Origin: Parvularcula sp. IMCC14364
GTDB lineage: Bacteria; Pseudomonadota; Alphaproteobacteria; Caulobacterales; Parvularculaceae
Assembly: GCF_030758415.1 (NCBI RefSeq)
Contig: NZ_CP132334.1
Location: 124,001-188,000, forward strand
DNA: 64,000 nucleotides
Direction of reading: 5' to 3'
Below are positions 19,660 through 28,629 of this stretch, in pieces (positions within the stretch are counted from its first letter, which is position 1; the number at the start of each line of letters is the position of its first letter). Under the pieces are notes generated by a model, which saw only the letters and a program-made list of their open reading frames with translations, was not told the DNA's origin and did not search any database. The translations under genes were made by a program, and so were the position numbers.

Positions 19660-19682
19660 GCGGAAACGGGGCTGGTTGAAAT

Positions 19683-21395
19683 TCAATAGGAAACGTAGAG
19701 GGTTAGTACCACATCTATTGCGTTTGAATAGTTGTAACCGGAAAGTTGTGCCTGTTTTCTCACCGGCGTATCCCCAAGCGCGAACAGAAAGGCTTCTTCC
19801 TGTCGGCTTTCGACAACGGCAAGCCGGCCCGGTGCAGCCTTCAGCCAGTCTGCCGCTGTTTGCGGAGTGCTGATGCGGTTACTGGTCCCTAACAGGAAAA
19901 TGGCTGAGGGTTCATTATAACCGAGCAGGGCAACGGGCTCAGCGCCACTGCGCAGTGGATGGAGTTGCTGTTCTTCCAGCATGGCGGAAAGTCGCGGCGA
20001 CACCTGGAAGGCGTCCAGCCGGGCCAGCATCCCCTCATAAAGCATCCACGCCATCAGTGCGCCGAGCAGGCTGCTGGAGACCAGCGCTGTTTTGAGTTTC
20101 AGCCGCCAGAGCTGGAAAACGCACCAGACGGCACCGACCAGTGTGACTGCGGCAAATATATATTCCAGCAGCCCCGCCCCGTTCGTGCTGTAGGTGTTGC
20201 CAGCATAGATGAACAGGACTGCGACCAGAACCGCCACCAGCAGATACAGCCCGGCGCCAAGCAGGCGGCTGACTGGCAGTGTGCTGCTGACGCCTTCCCG
20301 GCTCAGGCGTGTGACGCAATGGGCAATCAGAAAAGCCAACGCCGGATAGACCGGCAGGGTATAATGCGGAAGCTTTGTGGAGGCGATCTCGAAAACGGCC
20401 CAGGTTGGGATCAGCCAGGCGAGGCAGAAAATAACGCCTGCATGGCGGATATCCGTCAATGCGTGGCGCAGGCCCGCAGGCAACAGCAGGGCTGCAGGCC
20501 AGAACATGATCCAGACCACTATCAGGTAATACCCGATTGGCCCGGCATGACTTTCCTGTGCCTCCCCGACCTTGCCAAGCATGTCCGTGCCCAGTGCTTC
20601 AGCAAAGAAACGCCCTTGCGTTTCCAAGCCGATGGCAATCATCCATGGGCTGACAATGATCAGTAATACGATCAGGCCGGTGATCGGCCGGAATGTCAGG
20701 GCCCATTTATAGATCCGGCTGAGGTCACCCGGCGACTTTGGGAAATGCCAGAGGCAGAGCGCCGCAACGGTGAGGACAGAAATCATCGGCGTGATTGGCC
20801 CTTTGATCAGGATGCCGATGGCCAGTGCGGCCCAGAACAGAAGGATCGTCGCAAGGCCCGGCCGCTTGCCAGCCAGAAAACCGTCCAGATACATTCTGGC
20901 CAGTGCCAGTTGGCTGGCCAGAACAGTGGCCAGCAGGGTTGCATCGGTCTTGGCGATGGTTGCCTCACCACTAAAGGACGGCGCGGCGATAAGCAGAAGC
21001 GTGCCAAAAAAAGCTGTTTCTTCCTCGAAAAGACGACACCCTATCAGATAGGCCAGCCACGCGGACAATAGAGCGGCCAGAAAGGAGGGCAGCCGGTAAG
21101 CCCAGATTTCTCTGGCATCAACATCCGAAAACAGACTGACGCTCGCTGCCTGCAGCCAGTAAATACCCACCGGCTTCTTGTTGCGTTCATCGTCCTGGAA
21201 CCGGATATTGATGTAGTCACCTGTCTCCAGCATCTGGGTTGTGGCCTGCGCAAAGCGGGCTTCATCGCGGTCTATTGGCGGGATGGAGAATGTCCCGGCC
21301 AGTGAAACCACCGCGGCAAACAGGACAAGCACGAGCATTCTGGAAATGCGTGCATCCGTTTGGGCGTCTGCTGGCATGTCGGCTGCATGGGCCAT
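19683..21395 (-). CDS. ArnT-like glycosyltransferase (PMT superfamily)
   Basis: Second polyprenyl-phosphate-sugar glycosyltransferase, about 570 residues. The catalytic motif is PPIDRDEARFAQATTQML near residue 40, followed by the family block RFQDDERNKKPVGIYWLQAA, which is characteristic of ArnT-type lipid A or glycolipid modifying enzymes. About twelve TM helices follow, then a C-terminal periplasmic domain (GYNEPSAIFLLGTSNRISTP). The start at 21395 follows removal of a non-homologous upstream extension. It ends at the very start of the next gene. The divergent ArnC/DPM1-like gene at 21548 could supply the polyprenyl-phosphate sugar used by both. The sugar is unknown. Confidence 0.87.
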   Translation of the reverse strand: MAHAADMPADAQTDARISRMLVLVLFAAVVSLAGTFSIPPIDRDEARFAQATTQMLETGDYINIRFQDDERNKKPVGIYWLQAASVSLFSDVDAREIWAYRLPSFLAALLSAWLAYLIGCRLFEEETAFFGTLLLIAAPSFSGEATIAKTDATLLATVLASQLALARMYLDGFLAGKRPGLATILLFWAALAIGILIKGPITPMISVLTVAALCLWHFPKSPGDLSRIYKWALTFRPITGLIVLLIIVSPWMIAIGLETQGRFFAEALGTDMLGKVGEAQESHAGPIGYYLIVVWIMFWPAALLLPAGLRHALTDIRHAGVIFCLAWLIPTWAVFEIASTKLPHYTLPVYPALAFLIAHCVTRLSREGVSSTLPVSRLLGAGLYLLVAVLVAVLFIYAGNTYSTNGAGLLEYIFAAVTLVGAVWCVFQLWRLKLKTALVSSSLLGALMAWMLYEGMLARLDAFQVSPRLSAMLEEQQLHPLRSGAEPVALLGYNEPSAIFLLGTSNRISTPQTAADWLKAAPGRLAVVESRQEEAFLFALGDTPVRKQAQLSGYNYSNAIDVVLTLYVSY

Positions 21396-21547
21396 GAGTG
21401 TAAATAACCTGAAGCTGGCAGGTGCACCTAACCACAAGGCTTCTTGGATGTCTGTTACTCTGTGGCAACAATAGAGTTTACAGGCGGAATTGACCCGATT
21501 ATGAGCGCTACGGTTTACGCGCCCGCAGTGAAGGCATAACAACAAGA

Positions 21548-22330
21548 ATGACCAATCGCGTCCCGGCATCCCTGTACAATATCGTTCAGGCCCCACCAAA
21601 AGAGGGGCCGGCGCTGAGCGTTGTCGTGCCCATGTATAACGAGGCAGAAAATGCCGGTGTCCTGATCGAGGAGATCGCGACGGCCCTGCGCGGCAAGGTT
21701 TTGTTCGAAATTATTGCCGTCAATGATTGCTCCACTGACACAACGGCGGCAGTGTTATCAGGCCTGAAGGAGCGTTTTCCGGAATTGCGACCCCTTTCAC
21801 ATGGGCAAAATGCCGGGCAAAGCAGAGGCGTGCGCACGGGCATCATGGCCGCGCGCAGCCCGGTCATCAGCACGCTTGATGGCGATGGCCAGAATAACCC
21901 GGCAGATATTCCAGCCCTTTATACGGCTCTCACGCGGGACGGTGCACCAGCCTCCCTGATGATGGTTGCGGGTGAGCGCCAGAAGCGACGGGACACAGCC
22001 GCCAAGCGGTATGCCTCACGCATCGCCAATGGCGTCCGGAAAAACCTGCTCGGAGATGACGCAAATGACACAGGCTGTGGCCTGAAGGTCTTTTACCGGG
22101 ATGCGTTTCTGCGCTTGCCCTATTTTGATCATATCCACCGCTATTTGCCGGCATTGATGAAACGCGAAGGCTATGAGGTGGAATTTCTGCCGGTCTCCGC
22201 GCGCGAACGGCTTTACGGACAGTCGAAATACACCAATTTCCAGCGTGCCGCTGTCGCCATTCGCGACCTGATGGGCGTCATGTGGCTGAAAAGCCGTCAT
22301 CGCCACCCCGGCTCTATCGAAGAGCTGTAA
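21548..22330 (+). CDS. Family 2 glycosyltransferase, DPM1/ArnC-like
   Basis: Cytoplasmic GT-A glycosyltransferase of 260 residues that probably loads a sugar onto polyprenyl phosphate. Motifs: LSVVVPMYNEAENAGVLIEE, FEIIAVNDCSTDTTAAVL, GQSRGVRTGIMAARSPVIST, then the metal-binding STLDGDGQNNPADIP. RLYGQSKYTNFQRA near the C-terminus is the conserved acceptor-side block. Unlike ArnC and GtrB it has no C-terminal TM pair, so it is a soluble or peripheral enzyme. Divergence from two ArnT-like genes suggests the three work together: this enzyme makes the lipid-linked donor, the others transfer it outside. Confidence 0.87.
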   Translation: MTNRVPASLYNIVQAPPKEGPALSVVVPMYNEAENAGVLIEEIATALRGKVLFEIIAVNDCSTDTTAAVLSGLKERFPELRPLSHGQNAGQSRGVRTGIMAARSPVISTLDGDGQNNPADIPALYTALTRDGAPASLMMVAGERQKRRDTAAKRYASRIANGVRKNLLGDDANDTGCGLKVFYRDAFLRLPYFDHIHRYLPALMKREGYEVEFLPVSARERLYGQSKYTNFQRAAVAIRDLMGVMWLKSRHRHPGSIEEL

Positions 22331-22578
22331 CTCGCTCGCAATGGCCGCGCCTGACCTCTCAGGAAGTTCCTGCTGCCAAACTGACAACGGCACAATCTTG
22401 TTCTTCTTGTGTTCTTTTTCGTGCAGTAGAGGTTTTTCCCTCAAGTCAGCGTTGTAAGAATGTGTCGGCTTTTTGAAAATTCGGGGTGCTATACCCTAAT
22501 TCAAACCACACTCTAGTCGCGCGGTCTTTTGTGGTTTATGATTTATGAAAGGCGTTCGAACGAGAAAGGTAAGTTCCC

Positions 22579-22986
22579 GTGTTTCAAATGTTTCCGCTCC
22601 TGGCGCTGAGCCTGATAATTTATACAATCCTGAATTTTGTTGTCCCCGGCACATGGATTGACAACCCGATCCTGACGATCCCGATGGTTTCCGGTGACCA
22701 GTGGTCGGTCAATTATGGCGATGCCTTCATCATGGGCAGCATGGCTCTCCTGTTCGTTGAACTGCTGCGGGCAACCCAGACAGGCACAGACTCAATTCTC
22801 AACCATGCACTTTCCGTGGTTGTCTTCATTGTGTCTCTTCTACTGTTCATCATTGTTGAAGGATATGGCAATTCCATCTTCTTCATCTTCCTGACAATGA
22901 CCTTCCTTGATTTCATGGCTGGCTTTATCGTGACAACAGTCACGGCACGGCGTGACTTCGGCGTATCGCAGGGTGCGCTTGGTTAA
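22579..22986 (+). CDS. Small four-TM membrane protein of unknown function
   Basis: Hydrophobic protein of 135 residues with about four TM segments: FPLLALSLIIYTILNFVV, GDAFIMGSMALLFVELLR, ALSVVVFIVSLLLFIIVEGY and SIFFIFLTMTFLDFMAGFIV. It ends in a short basic tail (TARRDFGVSQGALG). I do not recognise a named family. The start may be GTG 22579 (AAAGG ten bases upstream) or ATG 22588. It is monocistronic and followed by a good rho-independent terminator. Confidence 0.75.
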   Translation: MFQMFPLLALSLIIYTILNFVVPGTWIDNPILTIPMVSGDQWSVNYGDAFIMGSMALLFVELLRATQTGTDSILNHALSVVVFIVSLLLFIIVEGYGNSIFFIFLTMTFLDFMAGFIVTTVTARRDFGVSQGALG

Positions 22987-23007
22987 TCAGACAGTTTAAT
23001 GTTGATT

Positions 23008-23037
23008 AAAAAGCCTCGCGTTCTGCGAGGCTTTTTT
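23008..23037 (+). terminator. Rho-independent terminator after the small membrane protein gene
   Basis: Perfect stem GCCTCGC / GCGAGGC with loop GTTCT-type spacing, preceded by an A-run and followed by six T residues. It lies 22-50 bases after the stop at 22986. Confidence 0.9.
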
Positions 23038-23197
23038 ATGGATTTTGTCGCGCTATCCCCATTTGGTGAGGGGGGCAGCGTCTCGGTCACATCTGCTCTG
23101 CGCGTTTTATTCAATCATTCTTTACTTTAGCAGGCTAACAATTTGGGTTGAAGATTGTGGGTTGTGTCTCACGACCTGAATCAAAGCTGGTAGATTT

Positions 23198-24892
23198 ATG
23201 ACTGATATCCGCATTGCTGAAAAAAATGAGACGCTTAATCTGGCACTTGAAGTTGCCGGACAGGCAATGTTTGAGTTTGATCCGGTAAAAAACGACCTCA
23301 GCTGGTCCGGTCAGGAGACACTGGCGAGTTTTCTGGGCGTTGATAAAAATCTTGACCTCGCAAATTTTGAACGCCTGTCCAGTCTTATCGCGCCCGATGA
23401 TGTCATGGTCCGGGAGCGGGCCGTGCAGGAAGCCAAAACCACAGATCAGGGTTATGCGGTGGAATATCGCGTCAAATCTGTTGACGGCGAATGGCGCTGG
23501 TTTGAAGAGCGCGGCAGTTGGCTGAATTTTGGCGGGCACAGCCGGTTGATCGGTGTCCTGCGCACTATTCATGAACAGAAATCACGCGAAGACCACCTTT
23601 CATGGCTGGTTACATATGATGAGCTGACGGGCCAGTTAAATCGTCAGCGGACAAAAGAATTACTCGACCAGCATGTGCGCATGGAACAGGGCGGCGCCTA
23701 CATCATGGTTGGGATAGACAATCTTGGTGCGGTGAACAGTGATTTTGGTTTCGATATCGCGGATGAAGTGATTGTTGAAACATCCAATCGTCTGCGCGAT
23801 TCACTTGATGACAGCGATGCACTGGGGCGGGTTGCCGGCACAAAGTTCGGCATTATCCTGCATAAGACTGACGCTGAAGATATCCGTTCTGTCTGTAACA
23901 AGCTGTTGGCTGCAGTGCGTGAAAACCTTTATGAAACCGCCAAAGGCGGATTGGCGATTTCTGTGTGTGCCGGTGTTGCACCGCTGACCAAAGAAATTGC
24001 CAGCGCAGAAATGGCCATGGCCCAGGCGGAAGCGGCTCTTGATGCTGCCCGCCAGATCGGCTCATCAAGCTGGTCCACATTCTCAGAAAAAACTGACACT
24101 GTGTCTCGGCGCAAGCGCAATTCGGAAATGTCGGATATAATCCTGACAGCGTTGAATGAGCGCCGGATCGAACTGGCCTATCAACCGATCGTTACGGATA
24201 TCAATGAAGAGCACACAAAATATGAGTGCCTGATCCGTATGATGCATAATGGCGAGGAAGTGCCCCCTGCGAAATTTATTCCTATTGCAGAGCATCTTGG
24301 CCTTGTTCACCTGCTCGACAGGCGGGCGCTGGAATTGGCAACCTATGCCCTGCGCAAGGACCCTCGTATCCTGCTGAATGTCAATGTTTCCTGGGAAACG
24401 GTGAAAGATCCTGTCTGGGCAGAAGGCTATCTGGCGCATTTGCGCGCAAACCGCGACGTCTCCAATCGTATCACGGTCGAACTGACGGAAACGCAGGCGG
24501 TGGATGCACTAGAAGCGTCAATCGAGTTTGTATCCGAAATCAAGAAAGTGGGTTGTGAATTTGCCCTTGATGATTTTGGTGCCGGCTATACGTCGTTCCG
24601 TAATTTGAAAGCACTTGATATTGATGTGCTGAAAATTGACGGGTCATTCGTCACGGGCGTCTGTTCGTCTCGCGATAACCAGCTTTTCGTGCGTACCCTG
24701 CTTGATCTGGCACGGAATTTCGGCATGAAAACTGTGGCGGAATGGGTCGATAATGATGCAGATGCCATGCTCTTGAAAGGGCTGGGCGTTGACTATCTTC
24801 AGGGCTTTTACATCGGACGCCCGGTGCAAAGGCCGGAATGGTCGCAAAATGCCGACAGAGCCGAGCAGGCCAGTGCGTTGCGCAAAGCCTGA
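23198..24892 (+). CDS. PAS-GGDEF(degenerate)-EAL c-di-GMP protein
   Basis: Cytoplasmic signalling protein of 564 residues with no TM segment. A PAS domain occupies about 12-128 (GYAVEYRVKSVDGEWRWFEE is the PAC-like end). A GGDEF-type domain spans about 135-300, but its signature is AGTKF (213-217) in place of GGDEF, so diguanylate cyclase activity is very unlikely. The EAL domain (about 312-550) starts YECLIRMM (343-, ECL for EAL, the Glu kept). It retains VELTETQAV, LDDFGAGYTSFRNL, the catalytic Lys in LKIDGSFVTG, a Glu in VAEWVD, and LQGFYIGRP. This points to a phosphodiesterase whose GGDEF part may be a GTP sensor. It is a single gene beside phaR. Confidence 0.9.
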   Translation: MTDIRIAEKNETLNLALEVAGQAMFEFDPVKNDLSWSGQETLASFLGVDKNLDLANFERLSSLIAPDDVMVRERAVQEAKTTDQGYAVEYRVKSVDGEWRWFEERGSWLNFGGHSRLIGVLRTIHEQKSREDHLSWLVTYDELTGQLNRQRTKELLDQHVRMEQGGAYIMVGIDNLGAVNSDFGFDIADEVIVETSNRLRDSLDDSDALGRVAGTKFGIILHKTDAEDIRSVCNKLLAAVRENLYETAKGGLAISVCAGVAPLTKEIASAEMAMAQAEAALDAARQIGSSSWSTFSEKTDTVSRRKRNSEMSDIILTALNERRIELAYQPIVTDINEEHTKYECLIRMMHNGEEVPPAKFIPIAEHLGLVHLLDRRALELATYALRKDPRILLNVNVSWETVKDPVWAEGYLAHLRANRDVSNRITVELTETQAVDALEASIEFVSEIKKVGCEFALDDFGAGYTSFRNLKALDIDVLKIDGSFVTGVCSSRDNQLFVRTLLDLARNFGMKTVAEWVDNDADAMLLKGLGVDYLQGFYIGRPVQRPEWSQNADRAEQASALRKA

Positions 24893-24912
24893 CCTGGTTC
24901 AGGCGCTCTTGT

Positions 24913-25545
24913 TTATTTCTTTTCTGCCAGTTGTGACTTCAGGGACTCAATCTCATCCTTGAGTGACTGTATTTCTGCATCACGCGACTCGGGTGCGTCG
25001 GTATTGCTCATCATGCTTGCCCATGGGTTGTTAAAGGCAGGGTTGTTGAAGGCAGTGTTGCCGCCATTGACCCCGAACATTTTCATGCCCTGTTCGAACA
25101 TGGCCATATTTTGCCGTGTCACATCCTCGAAAATCTTGAAGCCAGGCGCTTCGGAAAAGGCGCCGGACATGGATTGACGGATTGTCTCCTGGTTTTTCTG
25201 GAAGCTCTCCATGCTCATCTCAAGATATGACGGCACGAATGACTGGAGACTGTCGCCATAATAGCGGATCAGTCGGCGCAGGAAGTTCACTGGCAGCAAA
25301 TTCTGCCCCTTGTTTTCTTCCTCAAAGATGATCTGCGTGAGGACCGACCGGGTAATGTCATCGCCGGTTTTGGCATCACGGACCACGAACTCCTCATTAT
25401 TGCGGACCATCTGGGAGAGATATTCCAGGGTCACATAGGAGCTGGTCGCAGTGTTATAGAGCCGACGGTTCGCGTATTTCTTGATCGTGATAATATCAGC
25501 TTTATCGCCTGCGGTGGCATTCTGCTGGTTTTCGTGGCTGGCCAT
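24913..25545 (-). CDS. phaR: Polyhydroxyalkanoate synthesis repressor PhaR
   Basis: DNA- and PHB-binding repressor of PHA granule genes, about 210 residues. The N-terminal PHB_acc domain is unmistakable: IITIKKYANRRLYNTATSSY then VTLEYLSQMVRNNEEFVVRD and DDITRSVLTQIIFEEENKGQ. The middle helical region has YYGDSLQSFVPSYLEMSMES. The C-terminal part carries a short internal repeat (AFNNP twice) and ends in a predicted coiled coil (EIQSLKDEIESLKSQLAEKK). Start 25545 (MASHENQQNA) is used in place of the longer frame. It is divergent from phaAB, as in many alphaproteobacteria; the PHA synthase gene itself is not in the window. Confidence 0.95.
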   Translation of the reverse strand: MASHENQQNATAGDKADIITIKKYANRRLYNTATSSYVTLEYLSQMVRNNEEFVVRDAKTGDDITRSVLTQIIFEEENKGQNLLPVNFLRRLIRYYGDSLQSFVPSYLEMSMESFQKNQETIRQSMSGAFSEAPGFKIFEDVTRQNMAMFEQGMKMFGVNGGNTAFNNPAFNNPWASMMSNTDAPESRDAEIQSLKDEIESLKSQLAEKK

Positions 25546-25598
25546 AAGCGTCCCGTGCTGTGAAAATTGGAATAACATCAATTAGATGGGAAAACGCG

Positions 25599-25610
25599 CT
25601 GCAATGCAAC
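25599..25610. promoter_or_regulatory. Possible PhaR operator between phaR and phaA
   Basis: CTGC-AAT-GCAA resembles the CTGC-N3/4-GCAG sites bound by PhaR in Paracoccus. It sits 54 bases upstream of the phaR start in the phaR-phaA divergent region, which fits autoregulation. One half-site is imperfect, so this is an inference. Confidence 0.35.
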
Positions 25611-25759
25611 ATGCCTTTTGGGCCGCAAACAGCCTGACCGAAAGACATCAACATATTGTGGCTGTCGGGTCGGAATAATTATACCCAGATGTTGCCTTGA
25701 GACCTCCATATCGGGTTAATAGCGCCAACAGATACACTTTTTCCGAGAGAGGTTTTCGC

Positions 25760-26932
25760 ATGACAGATGTCGTAATCGCTTCCGCCGCCAGAACGGCAGT
25801 TGGCTCATTCAATGGATCGCTGGCAAGTGTCTCGGCGCCCGACCTGGGTCGCATCGTCATTGAAGCTGCATTGCAGCGCGCCGGTGTGGATGCCGGGCAG
25901 GTGGGTGAAGTCATCATGGGGAACGTGCTGACCGCCGGGCTTGGCCAGAACACCGCCCGTCAGGCCAGCGTGAATGCCGGCGTGCCCAAGGAAGTGCCGG
26001 CCATGACCATCAATCAGGTCTGCGGCTCTGGTCTTCGTGCCGTTGCTCTCGGTGCCCAGTCCATTCGCAACGGCGATGCTGCCGTGGTCATCGCTGGCGG
26101 TCAGGAGAACATGTCGCAATCGCCACATGCTGCACATCTGCGCGCGGGCATCAAGATGGGCCCGGCCGGATTCGCCGATACCATGATCGTTGACGGTCTG
26201 TGGGACGTTTTCAACGATTACCACATGGGCCAGACCGCCGAAAATCTCGCGGAGAAATATCAGATCAGCAGTGAAGCCCAGGATGCCTTTGCAGCAGCGA
26301 GCCAGAACAAGGCAGAAGCCGCCCGCAAGGATGGGCGATTTGCCGACGAGATCGTGCCGGTCACCGTCAAGCAACGCAAAAATGAAATTGTTTTTGATAC
26401 AGACGAATTTATTCGTGAAGGCGTGACGGCTGATGGTCTTGGCGGTTTGCGCCCTGCCTTCACTAAAGACGGGACTGTCACTGCGGCAAATGCTTCAGGC
26501 ATCAATGATGGCGCGGCAGCGACCCTGCTGATGTCATCAGCGGATGCCGAGACGCGCGGTATTGAACCGCTCGCCCGGATCGTTTCGTGGGCACATTGCG
26601 GTGTGGATCCGTCGATTATGGGGATCGGTCCGGCCCCGGCATCGCGCCTGGCGCTTGAGAAGGCCGGATGGTCACTGGATGATGTGGACCTTATCGAAGC
26701 CAATGAGGCCTTTGCCGCACAGGCTCTTTCTGTTGGTAAGGAGCTAGGTTGGGATGCGGAGAAGGTCAATGTCAATGGCGGGGCTATCGCGATTGGTCAC
26801 CCGATTGGGGCATCAGGCACGCGCATCCTCACCACACTGATTTATGAGATGAAGCGGTGCGGTGTCTCGAAGGGACTGGCTACTTTGTGTATTGGTGGTG
26901 GCATGGGTATCGCCATGTGTGTTGAGCGTTAA
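25760..26932 (+). CDS. phaA: Acetyl-CoA C-acetyltransferase (beta-ketothiolase) PhaA
   Basis: Condenses two acetyl-CoA to acetoacetyl-CoA, the first step of polyhydroxybutyrate synthesis; cytoplasmic homotetramer. The 390 residues match biosynthetic thiolases. The nucleophile is C88 in [18 protein letters not shown], the second block is [17 protein letters not shown], the catalytic His is in [17 protein letters not shown], and the second active-site Cys is in [12 protein letters not shown]. The start at 25760 follows GAGAGAGG. The phaB gene begins 35 bases downstream, and the phaR repressor is divergent. Confidence 0.96.
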   Translation: MTDVVIASAARTAVGSFNGSLASVSAPDLGRIVIEAALQRAGVDAGQVGEVIMGNVLTAGLGQNTARQASVNAGVPKEVPAMTINQVCGSGLRAVALGAQSIRNGDAAVVIAGGQENMSQSPHAAHLRAGIKMGPAGFADTMIVDGLWDVFNDYHMGQTAENLAEKYQISSEAQDAFAAASQNKAEAARKDGRFADEIVPVTVKQRKNEIVFDTDEFIREGVTADGLGGLRPAFTKDGTVTAANASGINDGAAATLLMSSADAETRGIEPLARIVSWAHCGVDPSIMGIGPAPASRLALEKAGWSLDDVDLIEANEAFAAQALSVGKELGWDAEKVNVNGGAIAIGHPIGASGTRILTTLIYEMKRCGVSKGLATLCIGGGMGIAMCVER

Positions 26933-26967
26933 AAAAAGATAATCATCAACAGGGAGGAAAAAGGATC

Positions 26968-27693
26968 ATGAGCAAGAATGCACTCGTCACGGGCGGCACG
27001 CGCGGAATTGGCAAAGCCATCAGTGTAGGCCTTAAGAATGCAGGCTATAATGTTGTTGCCAATTATGCTGGTAATGAAGAAGCTGCTGCACAGTTTACGG
27101 AAGAAACCGGCATCACGGCCATCAAGTGGGATGTCGCAGATTATGCAATCTGCGAAACAGCCATCGGGGACATAGAAGCCAGGCATGGTGCCACTGACAT
27201 TCTGGTCAATAATGCCGGCGTGACCCGCGATATACCCTTTCACAAAATGAGCCTTGATCACTGGCGCACGGTGATGTCGATTGATCTCGACAGTGCCTTC
27301 AACATGACCCGTCCTGTCATCAATGGTATGCGCGACCGGGGCTTTGGCCGGATCGTCAATATCTCTTCCATCAATGGTCAGAAGGGGCAGTTCGGCCAGG
27401 CCAATTACTCTGCTGCCAAGGCAGGGCTGATCGGCTTTACGCGCGCGCTCGCGCAGGAGACGGCCCGCAAGGGAATAACTGTCAACGCAGTAGCGCCCGG
27501 TTATATTGGCACGGATATGGTCAACGCACTTGATGACAAGGTGCTGGACAGCATTGTCGGCCAAATTCCGGTTGGCCGTCTTGGTACACCGGAGGAGATT
27601 GCGGACTGTGTAAACTTCCTGGTTAGCGAGCAGTGCGGGTTCATTACCGGTAGTGTACTGACAGCTAATGGTGGTCAGTATATCGCTGCCTGA
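26968..27693 (+). CDS. phaB: Acetoacetyl-CoA reductase PhaB
   Basis: NADPH-dependent short-chain reductase giving (R)-3-hydroxybutyryl-CoA for PHB synthesis. It has 241 residues: cofactor motif TGGTRGIGKAISVGLKNAGY at the N-terminus, NNAGVTRDIPFHKM, catalytic Ser in VNISSINGQKGQFGQANYS with YSAAK providing Tyr and Lys, and the C-terminal GRLGTPEEIADCV. The block NGQKGQFGQANYSAAKAG is specific to PhaB-type reductases. A strong ribosome-binding site (GGGAGGAAAAAGG) precedes the ATG. It is cotranscribed with phaA. Confidence 0.95.
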   Translation: MSKNALVTGGTRGIGKAISVGLKNAGYNVVANYAGNEEAAAQFTEETGITAIKWDVADYAICETAIGDIEARHGATDILVNNAGVTRDIPFHKMSLDHWRTVMSIDLDSAFNMTRPVINGMRDRGFGRIVNISSINGQKGQFGQANYSAAKAGLIGFTRALAQETARKGITVNAVAPGYIGTDMVNALDDKVLDSIVGQIPVGRLGTPEEIADCVNFLVSEQCGFITGSVLTANGGQYIAA

Positions 27694-27711
27694 TCTGCCT
27701 GAGGGCCATCG

Positions 27712-28173
27712 TCAGAGGCTGATTTTCCGTTTCGCCTGAGACATTGGTATGCGGCAGGCCGGATCATCGGTCAGTGCTGCGATCAGCGGCGCGTTGCTTT
27801 CCTTGTGTTCAAACACGAGGGGGGCAGGGCGGTCTTCGCCCAGCCACTTGTCACCCCACTGATTAAGGGCGATCATGGCAATCGCCAGGTCCGCGCCTTT
27901 CTGGGTCAGGAAATATTCCGGTCTTGGGCGTTGACCGGCCTCACGATAGGGGCGTGTCTCCATCAATCCGTTTTCGACAAAGCGTTTCAACCTGCCGGAA
28001 AGAACGGTTCTCGGTATCTCCAGCTCTGACTGGAAGTCGCCAAAACGGCGCAGGCCATAAAAGGCAGAGCGCAGAATCAGCAAAGACCAGCGATCGCCAA
28101 TCTGCTCAACAGCTTTGGCCAGGTTACATTTCTCAAGAGGGATGCGGGAGCGCTTGGGCGGCGTTGTTGTCAT
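27712..28173 (-). CDS. HxlR-family winged-helix transcriptional regulator
   Basis: DNA-binding protein of 153 residues with the HxlR-type winged helix at about 15-105. The typical opening is CNLAKAVEQIGDRWSLLILR, then GLRRFGDFQSELEIPRTVLS with RLKRFVENGLMETRPYREAG, and the wing (RPRPEYFLTQKGADL). Cys16 is at the position used for redox or electrophile sensing in some family members. The C-terminal 45 residues are unassigned. It ends convergently 18 bases from phaB. Its upstream region is the structured repeat array, which could affect its expression. Confidence 0.88.
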   Translation of the reverse strand: MTTTPPKRSRIPLEKCNLAKAVEQIGDRWSLLILRSAFYGLRRFGDFQSELEIPRTVLSGRLKRFVENGLMETRPYREAGQRPRPEYFLTQKGADLAIAMIALNQWGDKWLGEDRPAPLVFEHKESNAPLIAALTDDPACRIPMSQAKRKISL

Positions 28174-28224
28174 GCAATCGCTTTTAGCGGAAGCCTGTGG
28201 TCATTATCAATGGTGAGGAGAAGT

Positions 28225-28353
28225 GCAACCATCCGGAAGAGGGCTTTGGACGCAGTTTAAAGTCTTCCGGATAGTTGCAATCTAGTCATAGAGGAGTGTC
28301 TATGCAGTATATTTAAGTCAAAAAGCCTTGTGCCGATATCCCCATATGAGGAT
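28225..28353. repeat. Structured intergenic repeat, unit A
   Basis: First of three similar units of about 130 bp. Part 1: inverted repeat with 15-base arms (28225-28239, GCAACCATCCGGAAG, and 28264-28278), 14 of 15 paired. Part 2: short hairpin CATAGA-GGAGTG-TCTATG (28287-28304). Part 3: ATCCCCATATGAGGAT (28338-28353), a near-palindrome. It lies between the LuxR-type regulator and the HxlR gene. There is no protein-like frame across the three units. Confidence 0.8.
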
Positions 28354-28424
28354 GCTGTTGTCGAGAAGCTGTTTTTTTCCGAGATAATATTGCCGGACGT
28401 GGCAGGTGGCTGATGCCTGGGAAA

Positions 28425-28555
28425 GGTATAGCTATCTGGAAGCACACAACTATACGCGACCAGATCCTCCAGATAGCTACCGGGTTTAATAGAGGAGTAT
28501 CTACGGGAAAATAATATCGGGAATTGCGATCCGGCTATATCCCCATATGAGGATA
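28425..28555. repeat. Structured intergenic repeat, unit B
   Basis: Second unit, the most diverged. Part 1 arms are 28425-28440 (GGTATAGCTATCTGGA) and 28468-28481 (TCCAGATAGCTACC), pairing with a two-base bulge. The CCGGA core of the other units is CTGGA here, with the partner changed in step to TCCAG. Part 2 is TAGA-GGAGTA-TCTA (28490-28503), and part 3 is TATCCCCATATGAGGATA (28538-28555). The 34-base gap between parts 2 and 3 equals that in unit A. Confidence 0.8.
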
Positions 28556-28629
28556 AACGCAGCACAGATGTCATTCAGGTCAGATATTCTGAAGAAATTG
28601 TATGCGGATGTTTTTCTGGGGGAGAAAGT

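Noticed and set aside
22553-22562. Palindrome CGTTCGAACG upstream of the small membrane protein as an SOS box
   Set aside because: Does not fit the alphaproteobacterial GTTC-N7-GTTC LexA site.
28257-28574. Minus-strand frame of 105 codons across repeat units A and B
   Set aside because: Apparent repeated SSYGD peptide comes only from the repeated DNA; frame is not kept in unit C.
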